Origin: Ruminococcus sp.
GTDB taxonomy: Bacteria; Bacillota; Clostridia; Oscillospirales; Ruminococcaceae
DNA length: 5,073 nt
Direction of reading: 5' to 3'
NCBI GenBank assembly: GCA_003488415.1
Contig: DNLQ01000262.1
Location: 1 to 5,073, forward strand
Numbering within the stretch: position 1 is the first letter of the stretch; each line of letters begins with the position of its first letter. A model generated the notes under the pieces. It saw only the letters and a list, made by a program, of their open reading frames with translations, was not told the DNA's origin and ran no database searches. Positions 1 through 4,996 of this stretch are shown here, piece by piece. The position numbers and the translations under genes were made by a program.

Positions 1-1
1 A

Positions 2-199
2 AAGATGTTTACGGCATTACTGGAGGGCTTTTCTCAGTTTCCTCTGTTCCTTTCCAAAAAGGAGAAGGGCATTTTCGGAGCAGAGAAAAGGACATCGATA
101 AAATGTTTTGTGTGTCCGGTGTGCGGATACATCGAGCTTCGTGCAGACGATCCGGCTTCGCTCAGGATACCGGGCGGCAATTACTCAGAGGAGGAATAA
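2..199 (+). CDS. Small zinc-ribbon-like protein, 3' end (partial)
   Basis: This reading frame is open to the left edge of the window and ends at a TAA at 197-199, so it is probably the 3' end of a longer gene. The ATG at 5-7 has no visible upstream sequence to support it as the start. The visible 65 residues contain a hydrophobic stretch (ALLEGFSQFPLFL), a basic KKEKG segment, and then CPVCGYIELRADDP. A CxxC followed by GYIE is typical of the C-terminal half of a zinc ribbon, so the other metal-binding pair would lie upstream of the window. Such small ribbon proteins usually have no assigned function, and none is claimed here. The glmU ribosome binding site lies within its last codons and only three bases separate the stop from the glmU start, so the two are probably co-transcribed and translationally coupled. 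The frame is well supported; the family is tentative. Confidence 0.6.
   Translation, partial: KMFTALLEGFSQFPLFLSKKEKGIFGAEKRTSIKCFVCPVCGYIELRADDPASLRIPGGNYSEEE
187..194 (+). promoter_or_regulatory. Ribosome binding site of glmU
   Basis: AGAGGAGG lies 8 bases before the ATG at 203 and inside the final codons of the preceding gene. It fixes the glmU start and suggests translational coupling with the upstream zinc-ribbon gene. Confidence 0.85.
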
Positions 200-202
200 G
201 AT

Positions 203-1594
203 ATGAACAAAGCTGTTATACTGGCTGGCGGTCAGGGAAAGAGAATGAAGGCGGATATACCGAAGCCTCTCTTCAAGGTGCTTGGCGAGCCGATGCTTGA
301 ATGGGTGATCTCTGCCTGTGAGAACGCAGGGATACCGGATATATGTGTAGTAAAGGGATACAAGGCTGAGGTGCTGGAGGAGTATCTGGGCAGAAGATAT
401 ACTACGGTACTCCAGGCGGAGAGACTTGGTACAGGTCATGCTGTGATGCAGGCAGTACCGTTCCTGAAAGAGGGGCTTGAGGACGATCCTGACGGAAACA
501 CTCTTGTACTCTGCGGTGACGCTCCCTTCATTGATCCCGGCACTATAAGTGAGTCACTGATGCTGCATAAGCAGAACGGCAATGCTGTCACTGTAATTAC
601 TGCTGAGCTGCCGGATCCTACAGGCTACGGACGCATACTTCGTACTAAGGGCGGCGGTATAAGCGGCATAGTGGAGCAGAAGGATGCCGACGAAGCTCAG
701 AGAGCGATAAAGGAGGTAAACTCCGGTACATACTGGTTCAGGACTGCCGATCTTATCGGTCTGCTGGACAAGATAACCGACAATAATGTGCAGAAGGAGT
801 ACTACCTTACAGATACGATAGCTATTGCACTGAGCGAGGGAAAGACTGCCGGTGCATACAAGTCCGAAAATGCGCAGATAATCAGAGGTGCTAACAACCG
901 CCGTGACCTGCTGGAGCTGAACGAGTATGCACGTCACGAGGTCATTGGCAAACACCTTGACAACGGAGTGGAGTTTACCTGTACCGACGGTGTTATCATC
1001 GACAGGAGCGTTGAGATAGGGCAGGGGACACAGATACTTCCCGGTACCATCCTCCGTCACGGCACTTCTATAGGAAATGACTGTGTTATTGGTCCCAATA
1101 CCGTTATTGACGGATGTGTTGTTGGAAACAATGTGGAGATCAATACTGCCCAGGCTTACGATTCAGTCATTGAGGACGATGTAGTCATCGGGCCTTATGT
1201 TCATATCCGTCCCGAGAGCAGGGTAAAGAAGGGCGCAAGGATAGGCGATTTTGTGGAGATCAAGAACTCAGTCATAGGCGAGGAGACTGCCGCAGCTCAC
1301 CTTATCTACATCGGAGACAGCGATGTAGGTAAGAAGGTGAACGTGGGTGCGGGTACTGTTACCGTAAACTTCAACGGCATCGCAAAGAGCCGCTGCTTCA
1401 TCGGCGACTACAGCTTCATCGGCAGCAATACGAGCCTTATCGCTCCGGTACACCTGGGTAAGGGAGTATATACCGCCGCAGGTACTACCGTTACAAGAGA
1501 TCTTCCGGATTATGCACTCGCTATAGATCGCGGCGAGCTGAAGGTCAAGGAGGGCTACACACTCCGGAAGCTGAACCATAAAAAGGAAAAATGA
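203..1594 (+). CDS. glmU: Bifunctional GlmU: GlcNAc-1-P uridyltransferase / GlcN-1-P acetyltransferase
   Basis: This cytoplasmic enzyme acetylates glucosamine-1-phosphate with acetyl-CoA and then joins the product to UTP, giving UDP-GlcNAc for peptidoglycan and other envelope polymers. Its 463 residues match the usual length. The N-terminal nucleotidyltransferase domain (about 1-230) shows the P-loop LAGGQGKRM (7-15), K21 in IPKPL, the metal-binding Asp in CGD (106), GYGRI (141-145), E158 in VEQKDA, N173 in EVNSGTY and N231 in GANNR. The C-terminal left-handed beta-helix (about 262-445) is built of hexapeptide repeats. It keeps the acetyltransferase pocket: R336 (HIRPES), K354 (EIK), catalytic H366 and Y369 (AHLIYIGD), N380 in VNVGAGT, N389 and S408 in GSNTS. 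Two departures from the E. coli enzyme are visible: P-loop GKRM instead of GTRM, and Phe390 where E. coli has Tyr (NYDG). The start is set by a strong ribosome binding site 8 bases upstream. The prs gene that often follows glmU in Firmicutes is absent; a terminator follows instead. Confidence 0.97.
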   Translation: MNKAVILAGGQGKRMKADIPKPLFKVLGEPMLEWVISACENAGIPDICVVKGYKAEVLEEYLGRRYTTVLQAERLGTGHAVMQAVPFLKEGLEDDPDGNTLVLCGDAPFIDPGTISESLMLHKQNGNAVTVITAELPDPTGYGRILRTKGGGISGIVEQKDADEAQRAIKEVNSGTYWFRTADLIGLLDKITDNNVQKEYYLTDTIAIALSEGKTAGAYKSENAQIIRGANNRRDLLELNEYARHEVIGKHLDNGVEFTCTDGVIIDRSVEIGQGTQILPGTILRHGTSIGNDCVIGPNTVIDGCVVGNNVEINTAQAYDSVIEDDVVIGPYVHIRPESRVKKGARIGDFVEIKNSVIGEETAAAHLIYIGDSDVGKKVNVGAGTVTVNFNGIAKSRCFIGDYSFIGSNTSLIAPVHLGKGVYTAAGTTVTRDLPDYALAIDRGELKVKEGYTLRKLNHKKEK

Positions 1595-1601
1595 CAGCAT
1601 C

Positions 1602-1643
1602 AAAAAGCCATAAAGAAGCAAGACGCTTCCTTATGGCTTTTTT
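1602..1643. terminator. Bidirectional intrinsic terminator between convergent genes
   Basis: A 13-bp stem (GCCATAAAGAAGC at 1607-1619 against GCTTCCTTATGGC at 1625-1637) has one A-C mismatch and a 5-base loop. It is preceded by five A (1602-1606) and followed by six T (1638-1643), so it reads as an intrinsic terminator on both strands. It starts 7 bases after the glmU stop and lies 8 bases beyond the stop of the convergent peptidoglycan-binding gene, so it probably ends both transcripts. Confidence 0.9.
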
Positions 1644-1651
1644 GTATCTAA

Positions 1652-2182
1652 TCACATACGGTCAGTCCGGACTCCGTTATTCATATGCTCGCAGCAATGC
1701 ACCAGCATATTCCATGTGCCGCTGTCTACTCTGCCGTTCTGGGGCAGTCCGCTCCACTGCTGGAATCTTCGTACTGCGGATTCGGTGGCTTGGTTATAAT
1801 CACCGCATATTGTAACGTCAGGGGCGTTGTCGTAATGAGTGCTGACGTCGTGGAGCATGGCCTGGAGGATATAGATAAGCTGTCCGGAGTCGCCTGGAGC
1901 TGCGGTGTATTTTGCTGAGGGGAACGCAGCATAGGGGATGGGAGCTGCCATAAGCTCACTGCGGTACACGCTGACTATCTTGTTCCAGGTAGCGGTATCT
2001 GTATTACCGGTATCAGGCAGACCGTACTTCCGCTGGAATGCCTTGACTGCAATGATCGTATCATTGTCGTAGATACCGTTTGGTATCACAAGTGGGATGC
2101 TGTCGTCCATAAGAGCGATAGCATGGAGGTAAGTCTGTATCTCATAGATATGCTGACGCTTCTGAGCGCTTGTGTATGGCAT
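1652..2182 (-). CDS. Small protein of two peptidoglycan-binding domains
   Basis: The 176-residue product consists of two PG_binding_1-type domains and little else. Domain 1 (about 10-72) shows the conserved core NGIYDNDTIIAVKAFQRKYG followed by LPDTGNTDTATWNKI. Domain 2 (about 94-165) begins with the typical APGDSG turn and continues with TESAVRRFQQWSGLPQNG and the closing DSGTWNML. This fold commonly targets enzymes to peptidoglycan, but no catalytic domain, signal peptide or transmembrane helix is visible here. Three Cys occur in the second half (126, 163, 164). It is the last gene of a three-gene operon, 15 bases after the stop of the SpoIID-like gene, whose own repeats have the same style. 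AAAGGAG sits 6 bases before the ATG. It may act as a wall-binding partner of the upstream protein, which is inference. The domain call is firm; the cellular role is not known. Confidence 0.88.
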   Translation of the reverse strand: MPYTSAQKRQHIYEIQTYLHAIALMDDSIPLVIPNGIYDNDTIIAVKAFQRKYGLPDTGNTDTATWNKIVSVYRSELMAAPIPYAAFPSAKYTAAPGDSGQLIYILQAMLHDVSTHYDNAPDVTICGDYNQATESAVRRFQQWSGLPQNGRVDSGTWNMLVHCCEHMNNGVRTDRM

Positions 2183-2187
2183 GGTTA

Positions 2188-2195
2188 TCTCCTTT
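2188..2195 (-). promoter_or_regulatory. Ribosome binding site of the two-domain protein
   Basis: AAAGGAGA on the minus strand ends 5 bases before the ATG at 2182 (GGAG core 6 bases away). It lies in the 15-base gap after the SpoIID-like gene, showing that the last operon gene has its own strong translation start. Confidence 0.8.
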
Positions 2196-2197
2196 CA

Positions 2198-3592
2198 TCA
2201 GCCGGTTATGGTATATCCGGGATCCTGGTAGGGACGCTTGTCAAAGCCGTATTTCAGGTCTGAGTATACTCCTGCTATCCTGTCCCAGGTTATTGCACCT
2301 ACCAGACCTGAGGGAGTTATGCCGAAGGTGCGCTGGAACTCTGTAACGGACTGCCTTGTAAGAGGTCCGAAGTAGCCGGTGTTATTGACAGCTGGGATGT
2401 TGCTGTAGGTATTGTGTATCAGGGAGAGGTATTCCTGTATTATCCGCACGCTCTCGCCGGAATCACCTTCTTTCAGTACGGTTCCGGGATAGAGAGCTAC
2501 GGCTGTGTACTCCGGCTTGACTGTCTCCGCTATGCCGCGGTAGGCACGGTAAAGGTCATTGCGTGTGGCACGGTCGGCAACTCCGGTCTGAGGAAGTCCG
2601 AAAACACGCTGGAAGGATTTCAGAGAGCGCTCGGTCTGCTCTCCGAAGTAGCCTGTTATCTCGACAGGAGTAACGGCAGCGTAATAAGCGCCGATAACGG
2701 CAAGGTAGTACTGGAGCATACTCACCTCGTCACTCTGCATACCTATGCTGAGATCCTCACGGAATATCGGTGCTACCTCTTCGAGGCGGACTCCCTCGGA
2801 ATCAAGCTCGGCTATGCGCTTCACGCTTGTGTAGATGTAGGTTATCTTGTACCATGTTGCCTGATCTACTACTCCGGTGCTGCTCAGTCCGAAAACTGAC
2901 TGGAAGGTGCGGACTGCATTTTCCGTAGCGGCGTCAAATATGCCGTCTGCTGCCGGTATCTTGGGTATAGCCGGGTAGTTTCCGGAGATACGGTTGAGAA
3001 ATACCTGCAGCGAGCGTACATCGTTTCCGGCAGAGCCGAGCTCCAGGTCTATGCCGGGGTAGGAGGGCATAGCCGACCTTACAGGGGCGTTCTTCACGAT
3101 ATTTATGTCCTTTCCGTAGTAATACTGTAAAATCTCATAGGGAGTCAGTCCCTGATTGGCAAGATCCACCGTTCCCCATTGAGACAGTCCGGCACAGGTG
3201 GTGGTGGTGCCGTTGCAGAAGGCAGTGAACAGCGGTTCGACACTGCCCTGACGCTGTACGTAGTCATTGAACAGCTCGTCAACGAGGTAGCTGATGTTCC
3301 GGAAGTACTCTCTGCCGTTGATGTATTTCTGATCGTACTGGGTGGTGGCAGTAATGTCAAAGTCGTAGCCTCTTGATCTGTACCATTCGGTATAGATACG
3401 GTTAAGAGCAAAGGAAACGATTGCATATATATTCGCTCTGAGCGCCGCCTCAGGCCAGGTGGGATAAATCTCACTGGAGGCTACGTTCTTTATGTAGGAT
3501 GCGAAGTCAAGAGTGACGTTGGGGGCGGAAGAATCCGGTGTTCCAAGGTGTACGGTAATAGTCTCGGGTATATACGGAGTTCCTGTAAGCAT
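2198..3592 (-). CDS. SpoIID-like domain protein with three peptidoglycan-binding domains
   Basis: The N-terminal part of this 464-residue protein (about 10-168) resembles the SpoIID/LytB (amidase-enhancer) fold. It has IKNVASSEIYPTWPEAALRA (34-53), where E41 fits the position of the catalytic Glu of SpoIID, a lytic transglycosylase that cuts glycan strands during engulfment. It also has the closing signature GLSQWGTVDLANQG (135-148) with PYEILQYYYG (151-160). C126 and C133 flank GTTTT, where SpoIID proteins carry zinc ligands; metal binding here is inference. Three PG_binding_1-type repeats follow, about 184-251, 281-347 and 373-439, each with a D/T-G-x-F-G/D core, an FQ..FG helix and, in the first and third, a closing TW; the second has TR in its place (RATRNDL). 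There is no signal peptide or membrane anchor, unlike classic SpoIID, which is membrane-anchored. It is the middle gene of the operon, 13 bases after the upstream stop, with AAAGGAGG 6 bases from the ATG. Whether the SpoIID-like domain is enzymatically active cannot be read from the sequence. Confidence 0.88.
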   Translation of the reverse strand: MLTGTPYIPETITVHLGTPDSSAPNVTLDFASYIKNVASSEIYPTWPEAALRANIYAIVSFALNRIYTEWYRSRGYDFDITATTQYDQKYINGREYFRNISYLVDELFNDYVQRQGSVEPLFTAFCNGTTTTCAGLSQWGTVDLANQGLTPYEILQYYYGKDINIVKNAPVRSAMPSYPGIDLELGSAGNDVRSLQVFLNRISGNYPAIPKIPAADGIFDAATENAVRTFQSVFGLSSTGVVDQATWYKITYIYTSVKRIAELDSEGVRLEEVAPIFREDLSIGMQSDEVSMLQYYLAVIGAYYAAVTPVEITGYFGEQTERSLKSFQRVFGLPQTGVADRATRNDLYRAYRGIAETVKPEYTAVALYPGTVLKEGDSGESVRIIQEYLSLIHNTYSNIPAVNNTGYFGPLTRQSVTEFQRTFGITPSGLVGAITWDRIAGVYSDLKYGFDKRPYQDPGYTITG

Positions 3593-3598
3593 TTCTTT

Positions 3599-3606
3599 CC
3601 TCCTTT
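3599..3606 (-). promoter_or_regulatory. Ribosome binding site of the SpoIID-like gene
   Basis: A complete AAAGGAGG on the minus strand lies 6 bases before the ATG at 3592 and overlaps by one base the TGA stop of the upstream gene (3606-3608). It decides the start and indicates coupled, efficient translation. Confidence 0.85.
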
Positions 3607-4313
3607 CAGAAGGGTTCCTGATTGAAATAGGTCACAGTCTCGTCGCTGCTGTTCATCATTGACGGAACCGGGATCATGCTGAAGTTCTGTACTGAGATGA
3701 TACCCTCAAATACCGGTACATCCACACTTCGTGCATTGAAGTATCCGGGAGCTGTGACGGAAATGTCGTAAAGACTGTATGGACGCACTTCAGAGCCCGG
3801 AGACTGTGACAGCTCCGAGGAGGGAACAGGGACTGAGATCTGCGGTGCAGCACCGCTGGAGTCCGTTACAACTGATGCGAGTATCAGCCTGGTTCCTTCT
3901 ACTATAGCAGTTACCATGACCGACGCACCCTCAACCGCCTGGGAGGAATCGCCGGTACGGGTATATACCTGGATATAGCCCACTGAGTCGCCGAGACTCT
4001 CTTCAGTAGCGTATTCCGGAGGTGTATCATCCTGATTATCCTCACCGAGTTCGGAGAGATCGGGTTCAGGGTATCTTGAACTGTATTCGTCCGGATCATC
4101 CGGAGAATCCTCACGGTCATTCTCCGGGTGGGGGTGCCATGCTGTATCGTCGGGAGCATCCTCGTCTACTTTGAATATCTCCTCGCCGGTGACAGGAAAG
4201 GGAGCCGCCGTTTCAGACGGTTTCTCTTCTTTGGTTTCCGGTTCTGTCCGCCGCTTTCCGTAAAGCTGCATCATCTCCTGCCGGTAGCGTTCTGCCTGAG
4301 TATTGTCTTTCAT
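3606..4313 (-). CDS. Acidic disordered protein with C-terminal beta-sandwich (carboxypeptidase-regulatory-like) domain
   Basis: This is the first gene of the minus-strand operon, 235 residues. Residues 1-21 form a charged, probably helical segment (ERYRQEMMQLYGKRR). Residues about 22-109 are rich in Asp, Glu, Pro and Ser with almost no hydrophobic residues, and should be disordered and very acidic. Residues about 112-216 alternate beta-strand-like stretches: GYIQVYTRTG, then VEGASVMVTAIVEG, LASVVTDSSGAAP, LYDISVTAPGYFNARSVDVPV and ISVQNFSMIPVP. This order, with VEGASV followed by TDSSG and SVTAPGY, is typical of carboxypeptidase-regulatory-like or CnaB-like folds. No signal peptide, membrane helix or sorting motif is visible. 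GGAGG lies 7 bases before the ATG. Its position directly ahead of a SpoIID-like protein suggests a shared structure or process, possibly as a scaffold; that is inference. The exact domain family needs a profile search. Confidence 0.8.
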   Translation of the reverse strand: MKDNTQAERYRQEMMQLYGKRRTEPETKEEKPSETAAPFPVTGEEIFKVDEDAPDDTAWHPHPENDREDSPDDPDEYSSRYPEPDLSELGEDNQDDTPPEYATEESLGDSVGYIQVYTRTGDSSQAVEGASVMVTAIVEGTRLILASVVTDSSGAAPQISVPVPSSELSQSPGSEVRPYSLYDISVTAPGYFNARSVDVPVFEGIISVQNFSMIPVPSMMNSSDETVTYFNQEPF

Positions 4314-4320
4314 AAGCTCG

Positions 4321-4325
4321 CCTCC
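4321..4325 (-). promoter_or_regulatory. Ribosome binding site of the first operon gene
   Basis: GGAGG on the minus strand, 7 bases before the ATG at 4313, supports this start for the 235-residue protein. Confidence 0.75.
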
Positions 4326-4339
4326 ATTGTTTACTGCTA

Positions 4340-4369
4340 CATTTTATTCTCACGGGGCAGGATTTATGC
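4340..4369 (-). promoter_or_regulatory. Candidate promoter of the minus-strand operon (sigma-F-like)
   Basis: Reading the minus strand, GCATA (4369-4365) is followed after 15 bases by GAATAAAATG (4349-4340). This resembles forespore sigma-F sites (GYATA, 15 bases, GGnnAnAnTR), missing only the second G of the -10 element. The same stretch could be a weak sigma-A promoter using TAAAAT with a poor -35. The start site would fall near 4333, giving a leader of about 20 bases before the ATG, with the ribosome binding site well placed. No better sigma-A promoter was found on this strand in the divergent region. The match comes from short degenerate motifs, so confidence is low. Confidence 0.35.
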
Positions 4370-4374
4370 GCTGA

Positions 4375-4403
4375 ATATATTTTCATGATGCGTGAATAAA
4401 TAT
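4375..4403. repeat. Imperfect palindrome between divergent promoters (possible operator)
   Basis: The sequence centred on 4389 pairs at 10 of 13 positions on each side, with TTCATG (4382-4387) facing CGTGAA (4391-4396). It sits between the two divergent promoters, just upstream of the rightward -35 box. The location suits a regulator binding site serving one or both directions. Because the flanks are AT-rich, part of the symmetry could be chance. Confidence 0.35.
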
Positions 4404-4405
4404 AC

Positions 4406-4434
4406 TTGACAAAGCTGCGGATATGTAGTATAAT
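4406..4434 (+). promoter_or_regulatory. Perfect-consensus sigma-A-type promoter
   Basis: TTGACA (4406-4411) and TATAAT (4429-4434) are separated by exactly 17 bases, matching the housekeeping consensus at every position. The predicted start is near 4441, about 38 bases before the ATG at 4479. It drives the small membrane protein gene and suggests strong expression unless repressed. Confidence 0.93.
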
Positions 4435-4464
4435 ATAAGCACGGGGAAAACATATTCTACTTCA

Positions 4465-4471
4465 TGGAGGG
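4465..4471 (+). promoter_or_regulatory. Ribosome binding site deciding the membrane protein start
   Basis: TGGAGGG lies 7 bases before the ATG at 4479 (GGAGG core 8 bases away). The earlier in-frame ATG at 4464 overlaps this site and has no site of its own, so 4479 is the real start. Confidence 0.85.
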
Positions 4472-4478
4472 TTTATTT

Positions 4479-4934
4479 ATGGGAAGATCAAAACACGATA
4501 AAGAGCTTGAAAAAGCATACAGAGACCTGAAAGAATTTGAGCGTGACGCTCATAAGAACCGCAACGAACTTCTGTCCTTCTTCTGCGGACTGCTGATGTT
4601 TGCAGCCGGACTGTTCCTTATCTTCCAGAACACCGTGGTAACCTCTTCATACGGATACGGCGGCTTCGGATTCCTGAGGTTCGGTTCATTCAGTCTTCCG
4701 AACGGAATGATAATGGTACCGCTTATAATCGGCATTGCAATGCTGTTCCTTATGGACAGAAAGGTTTTCGGCTGGATTGTTGTTGCGATAGGTGTAATAA
4801 TCATTCTTGCGGCAATTATTTCCAGCGTACATATCCACTGGAGAACGACAAATATGTATATGTTCATCCTGATGTTCGGTATGGTTGCAGCAGGTGGCGG
4901 AATGATGCTCAGGGAGCTTTTCCGCAAGGACTGA
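4479..4934 (+). CDS. Small four-helix membrane protein of unknown function
   Basis: The 151-residue product starts at 4479, where a GGAGG core is correctly spaced. Residues 1-30 are strongly charged (KHDKELEKAYRDLKEFERD) and probably form a cytoplasmic amphipathic helix. Four hydrophobic segments follow: about 31-49 (LLSFFCGLLMFAAGLFLIF), 77-92, 95-117 and 126-144, ending in a charged RELFRKD tail. Both ends are therefore predicted in the cytoplasm. The loop between helices 1 and 2 (about 51-75) is rich in Gly and aromatics (SSYGYGGFGFLRFG). No catalytic or transport motif is recognised, so it is a hypothetical integral membrane protein. It has its own perfect-consensus promoter and a hairpin after the stop, so it looks monocistronic. 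It is divergent from the cell-wall operon and no functional link can be read from the sequence. Confidence 0.85.
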   Translation: MGRSKHDKELEKAYRDLKEFERDAHKNRNELLSFFCGLLMFAAGLFLIFQNTVVTSSYGYGGFGFLRFGSFSLPNGMIMVPLIIGIAMLFLMDRKVFGWIVVAIGVIIILAAIISSVHIHWRTTNMYMFILMFGMVAAGGGMMLRELFRKD

Positions 4935-4963
4935 TGTCCCGGTTACGGCTGAATAAAGACTGA

Positions 4964-4996
4964 AAGCCCGGAGCAGTGCAATACTGCTCCGGGCTT
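4964..4996. terminator. Perfect 14-bp GC-rich hairpin, likely terminator
   Basis: AAGCCCGGAGCAGT (4964-4977) pairs perfectly with ACTGCTCCGGGCTT (4983-4996) around the loop GCAAT. It lies 29 bases after the membrane protein stop. The T-rich run after it is broken (TTCGATTGTTT), so termination relies mainly on the very strong stem. On the minus strand the following bases are TCAGTCTTTATT, so it could also stop leftward transcription. Confidence 0.8.

Noticed and set aside
554..1060. 168-codon open frame on the minus strand
   Set aside because: It lies wholly antisense to the conserved glmU coding sequence, has no suitable ribosome binding site seen, and its product has no recognisable domain.
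1268..1621. 117-codon minus-strand frame at the end of glmU
   Set aside because: It is antisense to the hexapeptide-repeat domain and crosses the terminator hairpin, so it is a shadow of glmU.
2414..2899. 161-codon open frame on the plus strand
   Set aside because: It is antisense to the SpoIID-like gene, whose peptidoglycan-binding repeats are unmistakable; the plus-strand product shows no family features.
2198..3020. Peptidoglycan-binding repeats as DNA-level tandem repeats
   Set aside because: The three repeats are similar in protein sequence but too diverged in DNA to be a recent duplication or repeat array.
4128..4388. Plus-strand frame reaching into the divergent promoter region
   Set aside because: It mostly overlaps the acidic protein gene antisense, has no ribosome binding site, and would run over the minus-strand promoter region.
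4464..4478. Upstream in-frame ATG for the membrane protein
   Set aside because: This ATG overlaps the GGAGG that serves the ATG at 4479 and has no site of its own.
4441..4478. Riboswitch or leader RNA ahead of the membrane protein
   Set aside because: The predicted leader is only about 38 bases with no stable hairpin seen, too short for a known riboswitch.
4550..4927. 125-codon minus-strand frame
   Set aside because: It is the complement of the membrane protein gene, which has a perfect promoter and ribosome binding site on the plus strand.
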